NCBI RefSeq assembly: GCF_900543425.1
Contig: NZ_UQRQ01000002.1
Span: forward strand, 124,001 to 188,000
Source: an uncultured Sanguibacteroides sp.
GTDB lineage: Bacteria; Bacteroidota; Bacteroidia; Bacteroidales; Marinifilaceae
Reading direction: 5' to 3'
DNA: 64,000 nt
Below, one piece after another: positions 1-8,664 of the stretch. Below the pieces are notes generated by a model. It was not told where the DNA came from, made no database searches, and saw nothing but the letters and a program-made list of their open reading frames with translations. Each line of letters starts with the position of its first letter. Position 1 is the first letter of the stretch. Both the position numbers and the translations under genes were made by a program.

Positions 1-1
1 C

Positions 2-55
2 AAACCGATTTCCTCGGCTCTTTTAAAAGAAACCCTTGAAAAATATTTAAAATAA
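2..55 (+). CDS. C-terminal tail of an upstream gene (partial)
   Basis: Seventeen codons are open from the window edge to a TAA at 53-55, and the next gene's ATG begins two bases after that stop. This spacing fits the last gene segment of a plus-strand operon that continues into the following glycosyltransferase. The tail (ending LEKYLK) is too short to assign to a family. It could also be a chance open frame. Confidence 0.45.
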   Translation, partial: KPISSALLKETLEKYLK

Positions 56-56
56 G

Positions 57-1244
57 ATGCTCGGAATAGACTATTTTTTTTGGATAGCCGCCATTATTGT
101 TCTCTATACCTATATAGGCTATGGCATCCTTCTCTATTTACTCGTTAGAATAAAAGAAAAGATACATCCTGCTCAATCGTTATGTCTTCAAGAACCAGCT
201 CCGACGACAACACTCTTGATCGCTGCCTATAACGAGGAAGATATTGTGGATCTGAAAATGGAAAATTGTAATCAGCTCAATTATCCGAAAGATAAACTAA
301 AAATCGTGTGGGTCACGGATGGAAGTAATGACAACACGAATCTAAAATTAGCTCAATATCCGGAGATCACAGTTTTGCATGATCCTGAAAGAAAAGGAAA
401 AACAGCTGCTCTTAACCGGGGAATGCAATATATACATACCCCTTTTACTATATTTACGGACGCCAATACCATGTTAAATAAAGAAGCGATCCGGGAAATT
501 CTCACTCCGTTCTCCGATCCCCTCGTGGGATGTGTCGCCGGAGAAAAGCGAATTGCCGTTGAAGATAAAGATAACGCCGCAGCGGGAGGAGAAGGTTTTT
601 ATTGGCGCTACGAATCCAAATTAAAATCGTGGGATTCTCGTTTGTATTCAGCAGTAGGAGCCGCAGGTGAACTTTTTGCTATCCGTACCTCCCTTTTCAA
701 AACGATGCCCGAAGATACGTTATTAGACGATTTCGTTCTATCCATGAAAATTGCTTCCCAAGGTTATAAAATCGCTTACCGAGACTCGGCTTATGCCATA
801 GAATCCGCTTCTGCCGATATAGGGAACGAACAAAAAAGGAAAGTACGTATTGCCGCAGGAGGCCTGCAAGCCATATGGAGATTACTTCCATTACTGAATA
901 TCTTCCGTTATGGTATATTAAGTTTTCAATACATCTCCCACCGGGTACTAAGATGGTCGATTACACCCATTCTCCTCTTTCTCCTGTTTCCTTTAAATAT
1001 CCTACTCGTCAGCCTGAGACCGGAATCGACATGCTATACAATACTCCTCCTCCTTCAAACCCTATTCTATCTCATGGCAATCGGAGGAAGTATTTTGCAA
1101 CGAAGGCATATTAAAGTAAAGGTATTATTCATCCCTTATTACTTCGTATTCATGAACTTGAATGTCATAAAAGCCTTCTTTTATTTACAGAAACACAAGG
1201 GAAAAGGGGCTTGGGAAAAGGCCAAGAGAAAACAAACAGCCTAA
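57..1244 (+). CDS. Membrane glycosyltransferase family 2 (processive-type)
   Basis: This 395-residue protein has an N-terminal membrane segment (about 7-32), a GT-A family 2 domain (about 50-275) and a cluster of C-terminal membrane helices (about 285-380). Visible GT2 motifs are LIAAYNEE near 54, VTDGS near 86, the metal-binding TDAN near 134, LLDDF near 222 and a QKRKVR motif near 259 resembling the Q-x-x-R-W of processive synthases. Such enzymes transfer a sugar from a nucleotide donor at the cytoplasmic face of the inner membrane, often onto a growing chain or lipid acceptor. The acceptor and sugar cannot be told from sequence. The start follows the upstream stop by one base, so it is probably cotranscribed with the preceding gene. 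It ends inside a bidirectional terminator. Confidence 0.85.
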   Translation: MLGIDYFFWIAAIIVLYTYIGYGILLYLLVRIKEKIHPAQSLCLQEPAPTTTLLIAAYNEEDIVDLKMENCNQLNYPKDKLKIVWVTDGSNDNTNLKLAQYPEITVLHDPERKGKTAALNRGMQYIHTPFTIFTDANTMLNKEAIREILTPFSDPLVGCVAGEKRIAVEDKDNAAAGGEGFYWRYESKLKSWDSRLYSAVGAAGELFAIRTSLFKTMPEDTLLDDFVLSMKIASQGYKIAYRDSAYAIESASADIGNEQKRKVRIAAGGLQAIWRLLPLLNIFRYGILSFQYISHRVLRWSITPILLFLLFPLNILLVSLRPESTCYTILLLLQTLFYLMAIGGSILQRRHIKVKVLFIPYYFVFMNLNVIKAFFYLQKHKGKGAWEKAKRKQTA

Positions 1245-1259
1245 GAAAAATCTTAGGCT
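1238..1259. terminator. Bidirectional hairpin terminator between convergent genes
   Basis: A perfect 9-bp stem (AGCCTAAGA / TCTTAGGCT) with a 4-base A loop lies at 1238-1259. It overlaps the stop codon of the plus-strand glycosyltransferase and lies just past the stop of the minus-strand UDP-xylose synthase. The position between convergent genes makes a terminator serving both strands likely, although the T-run after the stem is poor. Confidence 0.6.
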
Positions 1260-1265
1260 GCTATA

Positions 1266-2198
1266 TTACATTTTCCGGAAATAATCAATCGTTCGTAATA
1301 ACCCCTCACGCAACGGAATAACCGGTTTCCAATCCAATACTTTTTCAGCCAAAGCAATATCCGGCTTTCTTTGCTTCGGATCATCCGAAGGCAAAGGCCT
1401 GAACACTATTTTCGATTTAGACCCGGTGAGTTCCAGAATCTGATGGGCCAATTCCAAAATAGTGAATTCATTCGGATTACCTATATTTACAGGTCCTGTA
1501 AAATCATCATCCGTTTGCATGGTACGAATCATACCTTCGACCAAATCGTCCACATATTGAAAACTACGGGTTTGCGAACCGTCACCATATATTTCTATAT
1601 CCTTTCCATGCAGAGCGTTAACGATAAAGTTAGATACTACACGACCATCGTTTATCGACATACGAGGCCCATAAGTATTAAAAATACGTACAATTTTTAT
1701 CCGAATCATCAATTGACGATGGTAATCCATAAACAAGGTCTCCGCACATCGTTTACCCTCATCGTAACAGGAACGAACCCCGATAGGATTCACATTTCCC
1801 CAATAGTTTTCGGGTTGCGGGTGTACGATAGGATCCCCGTACACCTCACTCGTAGAAGCCTGCAAAACTTTGGCATTGGACTGTTTTGCCATCCCCAACA
1901 CATTAGCAGCTCCTATCACGGATGTCTTCAATGTTTTTATCGGATCATATTGATAATGAATGGGAGAAGCCGGACAAGCTAAATTGTAGATCTCATCTGC
2001 ATCTTTTATAATATACGGAAATACAATATCGTGATTTACCAACTCAAAACGAGGATGATCTAATAAATGGGCAATATTTTCTCTTGCACCGGTAAAAAAA
2101 TTATCCAAACAAGTAATTTGTGCTCCCGTTTCCAATAAACGGTCGCATAGATGGGAACCCAAAAAACCTGCTCCCCCGGTTATCAATATTTTTTTCAT
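1266..2198 (-). CDS. uxs: UDP-glucuronate decarboxylase (UDP-xylose synthase), SDR family
   Basis: The protein converts UDP-glucuronate to UDP-xylose with bound NAD in the cytosol, supplying xylose for surface glycans. It is 310 residues long, typical of the family. The Rossmann motif GGAGFLG is at 8-14, the STSEVYGDP strand near 115 and the catalytic Tyr145-x-x-x-Lys149 lies in the SCYDEGKR sequence characteristic of UXS enzymes. It lies 58 bp downstream of the ABC-F gene on the same strand, with no clear promoter of its own between them, so the two may be cotranscribed. No UDP-glucose dehydrogenase that would make its UDP-glucuronate substrate is seen in the window. Confidence 0.9.
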   Translation of the reverse strand: MKKILITGGAGFLGSHLCDRLLETGAQITCLDNFFTGARENIAHLLDHPRFELVNHDIVFPYIIKDADEIYNLACPASPIHYQYDPIKTLKTSVIGAANVLGMAKQSNAKVLQASTSEVYGDPIVHPQPENYWGNVNPIGVRSCYDEGKRCAETLFMDYHRQLMIRIKIVRIFNTYGPRMSINDGRVVSNFIVNALHGKDIEIYGDGSQTRSFQYVDDLVEGMIRTMQTDDDFTGPVNIGNPNEFTILELAHQILELTGSKSKIVFRPLPSDDPKQRKPDIALAEKVLDWKPVIPLREGLLRTIDYFRKM

Positions 2199-2256
2199 TT
2201 TTTAAAATTTAGGAATTATAAATTTTCATTTACACCCCAACAACCTCTTATAGCCC

Positions 2257-3870
2257 CTATCTATACATCTTCTCCGCTTGTGCTTTTATAGTATCACTCG
2301 TAATATAATCATCAAAATCCATACGTTTATCGATAATACCGTTAGGTGTTAGCTCGATAATCCGGTTACAAACCGTTTGAATAAACTCATGATCGTGTGA
2401 GTTCATCAATACAATGCCTTTAAACGCGACTAAAGTATTATTAAATGCCTGAATAGATTCCAAATCCAAATGGTTGGCAGGAGAATCCAATACCAATACG
2501 TTTGCATTTGTCAACATCATACGGGCTATCATACAACGCATTTTCTCCCCTCCCGATAACACTTTCACCCGTTTATATATATCTTCCCCGGAAAAAAGCA
2601 TCTTTCCCAAGAAACCGCGTAAAAAAGTCTCACTTGTATCGGTTGAATATTGTCCTAACCATTCCACCAACGTCATATCAGTTTGAAAAAAGGCCGAATT
2701 ATCCAACGGCAAATAGGCACTGGTAATCGTTACGCCCCAACTATATGATCCCGTATCAGGCTTATCATTTCCAGTAATAACTTCTAATAAAGCCGTCATT
2801 GCCCGGGGATCTTTCGACCAAAATACGATCTTATCCCCCTTCTCCACGGTAAACTCTACATTCTGGAATAACCACTTCCCCTCTACTTGCTTACTAAGTC
2901 CCCGTACATCCAAAATCCGATCTCCCACCTCCCGTTCCGGGGTAAAAATAATACCCGGGTATTTCCGGGAAGAGGGAAGAATTTCCTCCACGTTTAACTT
3001 TTCCAACATCTTCTTTCGGCTTGTCGTTTGCTTCGATTTAGCCACATTAGCGCTAAATCGCTGAATGAACTCCATTAACTCCTTCTTCTTCTCCTCCGCC
3101 TTCTTATTTTTAGCCTGAGCCTGACGTAAAGCCAACTGACTCGACTCGTACCAAAAACTATAGTTACCAGCAAATAACTGTACTTTACCGAAATCAATAT
3201 CTACCGTATGAGTACTTATCGCATCCAAGAAATGTCGGTCATGCGATACAACCAATACGGTATTCTCGTAGTTTGACAAATAATTTTCCAACCACATCAC
3301 AGTCTCTATATCCAAATCATTCGTCGGCTCGTCCAACAACAAATTATCCGGCTTACCGAACAACGCCTGAGCTAATAATACCCGAACTTTTTGCTTACCA
3401 CTTAAATCTTTCATTAACGAATAATGCCACTCTTCCTCAATTCCCAGTCCACTTAATAAAGATGCCGCATCACTTTCCGCATTCCAACCGTCCATTTCGG
3501 CAAATCTCTCCTCCAGTTCAGCCGCCCTGACACCATCCTCATCCGAAAAATCAGGTTTTGCGTATAATGCATCCTTCTCTTTCATCACATTCCATAAATT
3601 CAGATATCCCTGCATTACCGTATCCAACACCGTACACTCATTATAAGCTTGATGGTCCTGTTTCAATACCGACAAGCGCTCCCCCGGCCCAAACATCACA
3701 CTTCCCCGCGTCGGCTCCAAATCCCCGCTTAACATCCGCAATAAGGTAGATTTTCCAGCACCGTTCGCCCCAATCACACCGTAACAATTTCCCGGAGTAA
3801 ATTTTAAATTTACATCCCGAAACAAAACCCGTTTTCCAAACTGAATCTCTAAATTTGAAACTGTAATCAT
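2257..3870 (-). CDS. ABC-F family ATPase (ribosome-associated type) with degenerate second site
   Basis: This 537-residue soluble protein has two ABC domains and no membrane segments, the layout of ABC-F translation factors acting at the ribosomal E site. Domain 1 has Walker A GANGAGKST at 34-42, a slightly altered signature LSGKQ at 156-160 and Walker B LLLDEP at 177-182. A basic, Lys-rich linker lies at about 245-295. In domain 2 the Walker A is not recognisable (residues 348-360 read IVFWSKDPRAMTA), while the signature LSGGEK (438-443) is intact and the Walker B is altered to VLDSPANHLD. I recall a similar altered second site in Bacteroidetes ABC-F proteins, so this may be a clade trait and not decay. 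A strong promoter lies just upstream. Confidence 0.88.
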   Translation of the reverse strand: MITVSNLEIQFGKRVLFRDVNLKFTPGNCYGVIGANGAGKSTLLRMLSGDLEPTRGSVMFGPGERLSVLKQDHQAYNECTVLDTVMQGYLNLWNVMKEKDALYAKPDFSDEDGVRAAELEERFAEMDGWNAESDAASLLSGLGIEEEWHYSLMKDLSGKQKVRVLLAQALFGKPDNLLLDEPTNDLDIETVMWLENYLSNYENTVLVVSHDRHFLDAISTHTVDIDFGKVQLFAGNYSFWYESSQLALRQAQAKNKKAEEKKKELMEFIQRFSANVAKSKQTTSRKKMLEKLNVEEILPSSRKYPGIIFTPEREVGDRILDVRGLSKQVEGKWLFQNVEFTVEKGDKIVFWSKDPRAMTALLEVITGNDKPDTGSYSWGVTITSAYLPLDNSAFFQTDMTLVEWLGQYSTDTSETFLRGFLGKMLFSGEDIYKRVKVLSGGEKMRCMIARMMLTNANVLVLDSPANHLDLESIQAFNNTLVAFKGIVLMNSHDHEFIQTVCNRIIELTPNGIIDKRMDFDDYITSDTIKAQAEKMYR

Positions 3871-3927
3871 TCTATTGTATCTTCTTTTTATTGATAATCA
3901 ACACTTTTAGCTCCAAAAAAGCGCCTG

Positions 3928-3959
3928 CAAAGATACGTTTTATTTCCAAATCTCCCAAA
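3928..3959 (-). promoter_or_regulatory. Bacteroidetes-type promoter of the ABC-F gene
   Basis: Reading the minus strand, the -7 box TATCTTTG (3935-3928) is preceded by a 20-bp spacer and the -33 box TTTG (3959-3956). This matches the Bacteroides consensus TTTG-N19-21-TAnnTTTG. It is 58 bp upstream of the ABC-F start codon. Confidence 0.7.
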
Positions 3960-3985
3960 TAAAGATTTAATACAACACTTTATAT

Positions 3986-4005
3986 CGTTTTTAATCTTAA
4001 AAACG
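3986..4005. repeat. 20-bp AT-rich palindrome between rmlD and the ABC-F promoter
   Basis: The sequence CGTTTTTAA-TC-TTAAAAACG has perfect 9-bp arms. It lies downstream of the rmlD stop and upstream of the ABC-F promoter. It may be a weak terminator for the rml operon or a binding site; the GC content of the stem is low for a strong terminator. Confidence 0.4.
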
Positions 4006-4068
4006 TTTCAATTATCCGAAAAGTAATCCCTCCTTCTTCTCCGGCAAATATCTTTTTCTACCCGAATA

Positions 4069-4932
4069 TTACTCTTTAAATCCCTTTCTCATACACCGAA
4101 TCAAAGCTTCCTTCCATTCCGGAATCTCTATTTCAAATTCCTGTTTAATCTTTGTTGTATCCAATACCGAATAGGTCGGACGCTTTGCCTTTGCCGGATA
4201 TTGATCCGTAGTAATGGGGTTCACCCGACAACTCTCTCCTGATAAAGAAACGATCTCTCTTGCAAATTCATACCAGGAACAAATCCCCTCATTCGTGTAA
4301 TGATAGATACCTTCGTGTTCGGGTAATTCATCACTCTCCAGCATCTTTATTATAGCATCCGCCAGATCTCCGGCGTAAGTCGGAGTTCCCCATTGATCAT
4401 TCACCACATTTATCTCCTCTTTTTCTTTAGCAAGACGACAGATTGTCTTGGCAAAATTATGTCCGAATTCCGAATACAACCAAGCTGTACGAATAATAAT
4501 ATACATACAACCGGAACGTTTGATAGCCTGTTCTCCTTCCAGTTTTGTCCGGCCATAAACGGTTTGCGGATTCGTCGCCTCTTTTTCCGTATAAGGATGA
4601 TCATGAACCCCGTCAAAAACATAATCCGTAGAGATATGTATCAATAGACAATCTAATTTTACAGCAGCCTTAGCCAGATTGGCGACGGCATCCCGATTGA
4701 TTAAAGTCGCCTTTTCCTCCTCTTCCTCGGCCCGATCCACCGCCGTATAAGCAGCACAATTAATGATCGTATCGATTTCATGCACCTCTATGAATGAACA
4801 TATTGCTTTAAAATCCGTTATATCCAACTCCTCCACATCCGTGTAAAACACGTCATCTAACAATGAAAATTTTCTTTCCTGAAATTCCGATCCTAACTGT
4901 CCGTTAGCCCCTGTTATCAATATATTGGCCAT
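4069..4932 (-). CDS. rmlD: dTDP-4-dehydrorhamnose reductase
   Basis: It reduces dTDP-4-keto-L-rhamnose to dTDP-L-rhamnose with NAD(P)H, the last step of the pathway. The 287-residue length is normal. The dinucleotide motif GANGQLG is at 8-14, the STDYVFDG strand at 101-108 and the catalytic Tyr126-x-x-x-Lys130 lies in YGRTK. It is the last gene of the rml operon, 10 bp after the CapD-like dehydratase, and with rmlA, rmlB and rmlC completes a full dTDP-rhamnose pathway. Confidence 0.95.
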   Translation of the reverse strand: MANILITGANGQLGSEFQERKFSLLDDVFYTDVEELDITDFKAICSFIEVHEIDTIINCAAYTAVDRAEEEEEKATLINRDAVANLAKAAVKLDCLLIHISTDYVFDGVHDHPYTEKEATNPQTVYGRTKLEGEQAIKRSGCMYIIIRTAWLYSEFGHNFAKTICRLAKEKEEINVVNDQWGTPTYAGDLADAIIKMLESDELPEHEGIYHYTNEGICSWYEFAREIVSLSGESCRVNPITTDQYPAKAKRPTYSVLDTTKIKQEFEIEIPEWKEALIRCMRKGFKE

Positions 4933-4942
4933 ACTCTAAATA

Positions 4943-6883
4943 CTAAACATGAACTTTATCAAACTTTTCAAATTCCGAATTTTTGCTGATGTATTCCGGT
5001 ATAATCATTTTCATTTTACAAATCATTTCCGGAATATTTACAGCCGACGACAACTCACAAATATCTTTCAATTTTTCTTTTACCTCATCGTAGTCATACT
5101 CCCTAACTTTAGCAATACGAATCTTATCGTGCACCGTTGGGCTTGTATTTTCTTTATTACTCAACAACTCCTCGTACAACTTTTCCCCGGGACGTAGACC
5201 GGTATACACGATTTTTATCTCTTTGTCCGGAACAAATCCGGACAATTCGATCATACGCCGGGCCATATCTGCAATCTTCACCGGTTTCCCCATCTCAAAT
5301 ATAAAAATCTCACCGCCATCCCCCATAGTTCCCGCCTCTAATACCAGTCGGCAAGCTTCCGGTATAGTCATAAAATAACGAATAATATCCGGATGGGTTA
5401 CCGTTACCGGCCCTCCATTTCTAATTTGCTCTCTAAACCGGGGAATTACCGATCCGTTAGATCCCAAAACATTACCGAATCGGGTCGTAATAAATCGGGT
5501 TTGTCCCGGATATTTTCCATCCCGGATAGCCACACTTAGGCTCTGGACATAAATTTCCGCTAATCGCTTCGAGGCTCCCATCACATTCGTCGGATTCACA
5601 GCCTTATCCGTAGAGATCATTACAAATTGCTCTACGCCATATTTTACGGAATAATCCGCCATATTGCAAGTCCCGCATACATTTACCAACACGGCTTCAC
5701 AGGGATTCAACTCCATCAAAGGCACATGCTTGTATGCCGCCGCATGAAAAACCACCTGAGGACGGTACTGACGAAAGACAAAATCCACCCGTTCCGGAGA
5801 ACGAACATCCCCGATAACCGGAACAAAAGATACCTCAGGGTAACGATCTATGAATTCTAACTGTATATTATGCATGGGTGTTTCAGCCGAATCGAAAAGG
5901 ATTAACTGTTTAATCTTAAAACGTGTCAATTGCCTGCAAAGCTCGCTTCCGATAGAACCTGCAGCCCCGGTAACCATCACGACTTTACCTTCCAACTTAG
6001 CCGAAATCTCCCGCATACTGATTCGAATCTCATCGCGCCCCAACAAATCTTCCAAACGAATCGCCTTCACACGGGGACGAGGCAGATTCCCATCGTATAT
6101 CTCTTCAACTCCAGGAAGTATAAGCATTTCCAAATGCTTTTTTTGACAAAAACGTACCAACCGGTCCTGTTCATCCTGAGCCGTCCAGTAATCCGGAAAA
6201 ACTATGCCTTTTACCTGCAAACGCCTTATCAAACGATTAAACGAATCTTCTCCCTTTACGGAGTAAACGGAGACTCCGGATAATCTATAATGCTTGTATT
6301 GTTTACCTATCGTCAAATATCCCACGACCCGATAATTGGGCAAGAAATTATTAGATAACGTAATATTTAACGAAGCACTTTTACTATCCATTCCATATAT
6401 TAAAACACGCTCAATCTGCCCGACCGAATGAGTCTTTAAAAATTCGTATACATTAATAAATACGACTCTCAAAGAAACCAATACAACAGCACTAAAATTC
6501 AAATCAATAATTCCTCCCAGCAACAAACGATTTATCGAAACTTCCGGAACAATCCAATGAATGGTAAAATACAACAATACTACCTTTAAAATGATGGCAA
6601 CCCCGATACGCCACGTTTCTTGCAGCGTCGTATGCCGTACAACTCCCCGATAAGCATGCAAACACAGAAAAGCCAACAAACTATATACTGCAGACCACGC
6701 TATCAATCCTCCCACATACTCTTTCTTAATCGGTGAAAGTGTCACATACATAATAATAAAGTAAACAAATAAAGTTACGCCAACGGATAAAATCAAATCT
6801 ATGGCCAATACTATCCATCTACTTAAATATTTTGAATGTACAATTTTAGACGCCAAGCTTCTCAGCCCGAACAATTCATTCAT
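4943..6883 (-). CDS. Membrane-bound nucleotide-sugar 4,6-dehydratase (CapD/WbpM/PglF family)
   Basis: This is a 646-residue protein with about four N-terminal membrane helices (22-145), a first Rossmann-like domain (about 155-260) and a C-terminal SDR dehydratase domain with TGAAGSIG at 305-312. The usual YxxxK motif is replaced by the family's TDKAVNPTNVMGASK (425-439), where Met takes the Tyr position. Members convert UDP-GlcNAc (or UDP-GalNAc) to the 4-keto-6-deoxy sugar, the entry to bacillosamine, QuiNAc or FucNAc. It is embedded between rmlC and rmlD. Its product could feed the aminotransferase at 13365-14516. A paralogue occurs at 56278-58272. Confidence 0.88.
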   Translation of the reverse strand: MNELFGLRSLASKIVHSKYLSRWIVLAIDLILSVGVTLFVYFIIMYVTLSPIKKEYVGGLIAWSAVYSLLAFLCLHAYRGVVRHTTLQETWRIGVAIILKVVLLYFTIHWIVPEVSINRLLLGGIIDLNFSAVVLVSLRVVFINVYEFLKTHSVGQIERVLIYGMDSKSASLNITLSNNFLPNYRVVGYLTIGKQYKHYRLSGVSVYSVKGEDSFNRLIRRLQVKGIVFPDYWTAQDEQDRLVRFCQKKHLEMLILPGVEEIYDGNLPRPRVKAIRLEDLLGRDEIRISMREISAKLEGKVVMVTGAAGSIGSELCRQLTRFKIKQLILFDSAETPMHNIQLEFIDRYPEVSFVPVIGDVRSPERVDFVFRQYRPQVVFHAAAYKHVPLMELNPCEAVLVNVCGTCNMADYSVKYGVEQFVMISTDKAVNPTNVMGASKRLAEIYVQSLSVAIRDGKYPGQTRFITTRFGNVLGSNGSVIPRFREQIRNGGPVTVTHPDIIRYFMTIPEACRLVLEAGTMGDGGEIFIFEMGKPVKIADMARRMIELSGFVPDKEIKIVYTGLRPGEKLYEELLSNKENTSPTVHDKIRIAKVREYDYDEVKEKLKDICELSSAVNIPEMICKMKMIIPEYISKNSEFEKFDKVHV

Positions 6884-6927
6884 GATTCACTTTAATTTAA
6901 CCAATGCAACCTATAATCCTGAAGGAA

Positions 6928-7473
6928 TCATATTCCCTTTACATCCTTAAAACAAGGACGATTCCTGTCCTTTTCAGATAAAATAATAACCTCCGCGGGT
7001 AATCTCCAGTCAATCCGTAAATCGGGATCATCATAACGGATTCCTGCCTCATACTCCGGAGCATAAAAGTCATCACATTTATACTGAAAAATAACCTCTT
7101 CACTTAAAACGACAAAACCATGTGCAAACCCTTTCGGGATAAATAATTGCCGTTTATTCTCTCCGCTTAACTCTATTGCCAAATGTTTTCCATACGTGGA
7201 AGATCCGATACGTATATCAACAACAACATCCAAAATCATTCCGCTCACCACACGAACCAATTTTGATTGCGTGTAGGGAGGCAATTGGTAATGCAACCCT
7301 CTCAATACTCCATATACAGAGCGAGACTCATTATCCTGTACAAACACCACTTTTCCCACTTGTCGTTCAAATTCCCGCTGAGAAAAACTCTCGAAGAAAT
7401 AACCCCGTTCATCTCCAAAAACCTGAGGTTCTATGATCACAACACCCTCTATATCCGTTTTTATTACTTTCAT
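6928..7473 (-). CDS. rmlC: dTDP-4-dehydrorhamnose 3,5-epimerase
   Basis: The 181-residue cupin carries out the double epimerisation at C3 and C5 of dTDP-4-keto-6-deoxy-glucose. The catalytic His61 is in RGLHYQ and the conserved Tyr131 is in IFQYKCDDFY. The substrate-loop sequence FIPKGFAHGF is at 111-120. It sits between rmlB (26 bp upstream) and the CapD-like dehydratase. Confidence 0.95.
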   Translation of the reverse strand: MKVIKTDIEGVVIIEPQVFGDERGYFFESFSQREFERQVGKVVFVQDNESRSVYGVLRGLHYQLPPYTQSKLVRVVSGMILDVVVDIRIGSSTYGKHLAIELSGENKRQLFIPKGFAHGFVVLSEEVIFQYKCDDFYAPEYEAGIRYDDPDLRIDWRLPAEVIILSEKDRNRPCFKDVKGI

Positions 7474-7499
7474 CCGATAGGTTATTATACAATAATACG

Positions 7500-8558
7500 C
7501 TAAATAGCAGAGCCGTACATCTTTTCGTAATAGGATTGATAATCGCCACTCGTTACATCATCCAACCACTCCTGATTCTCTAAATACCATCTTACCGTCT
7601 TCTCTATCCCTTCTTCAAATTGTAAAGAAGGTTCCCATCCTAATTCTTTATGCAATTTCGTCGAATCGATGGCATACCGCAAATCATGTCCCGCCCGGTC
7701 GGTCACGTAAGTGATCAACTTATCGGAAGTTCCTTCCTTCCGGCCCAACAAACGATCCGTTACCCGGATCATCACTTTTATCAAATCGATATTTTTCCAT
7801 TCGTTGAAACCTCCGATATTGTATGTATCTCCAACTCTTCCTTCGTGGAATATCAAATCTATCGCCCTCGCGTGATCCACCACGTATAACCAATCCCGCA
7901 CGTTTTCTCCCTTGCCGTATACCGGAAGTGGCTTATCATGACGTATATTATTGATAAACAATGGGATCAACTTCTCTGGAAACTGATAAGGACCATAATT
8001 GTTAGAACAATTGGAAATTTTTATCGGCATACCGTAAGTATCGTGAAAAGCCCTCACGAAATGATCCGAAGAAGCTTTAGAAGCAGAATAAGGAGAATGG
8101 GGATCGTATTTTGTCGTCTCCACAAAAAAACTTCCGTCGTTTTTCAACGCTCCGTATACCTCATCGGTTGAAACATGATAGAATAACTTATTTTCGAACT
8201 CTCCATCCCATGCCAACTTAGCTGCCTGTAACAGGCTCAATGTTCCCATCACGTTGGTTTGAGCAAACGAAAAAGGATCTTTAATAGAACGATCCACATG
8301 GCTCTCTGCCGCCAAATGGATCACGCCGTCAATATGATATTGACGAAAGACCTCCTGTATCTTATTAAAATCACAAATATCCGCTCTCACGAATACATAG
8401 TTAGGGCAATGTTCAATATCCTTCAAATTGGCCAAATTCCCCGCGTATGTCAACTTATCCAAATTCACAATCCGATAATCAGGATACTTGTTCACCATCC
8501 ATCTAACCAAATGCGAACCGATAAATCCGGCTCCTCCGGTAATCAATATATTTTTCAT
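7500..8558 (-). CDS. rmlB: dTDP-glucose 4,6-dehydratase
   Basis: The enzyme converts dTDP-glucose to dTDP-4-keto-6-deoxyglucose using bound NAD. At 352 residues it has normal length, with GGAGFIG at 8-14, the catalytic STDEVYG (130-136, supplying Asp-Glu) and Tyr157-x-x-x-Lys161 in YSASK. Besides rhamnose, its product is the substrate for the FdtA-type isomerases of the plus-strand locus at 44.7-45.5 kb, so this gene probably serves two pathways. It follows rmlA by about 106 bp. Confidence 0.96.
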   Translation of the reverse strand: MKNILITGGAGFIGSHLVRWMVNKYPDYRIVNLDKLTYAGNLANLKDIEHCPNYVFVRADICDFNKIQEVFRQYHIDGVIHLAAESHVDRSIKDPFSFAQTNVMGTLSLLQAAKLAWDGEFENKLFYHVSTDEVYGALKNDGSFFVETTKYDPHSPYSASKASSDHFVRAFHDTYGMPIKISNCSNNYGPYQFPEKLIPLFINNIRHDKPLPVYGKGENVRDWLYVVDHARAIDLIFHEGRVGDTYNIGGFNEWKNIDLIKVMIRVTDRLLGRKEGTSDKLITYVTDRAGHDLRYAIDSTKLHKELGWEPSLQFEEGIEKTVRWYLENQEWLDDVTSGDYQSYYEKMYGSAI

Positions 8559-8664
8559 CTTATTTCAAATTAAAATATTCTAAGCTAAAAATTTATCGAG
8601 GAACAGACGACAGGATGAATTTCCTCGTATTCCCTGACAAACCCTACTGTTCTGCCACACTAAA

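Noticed and set aside
1371..1982. Plus-strand 203-codon open frame opposite UDP-xylose synthase
   Set aside because: It is fully antisense to a strongly supported gene and its translation shows no domain or start signal.
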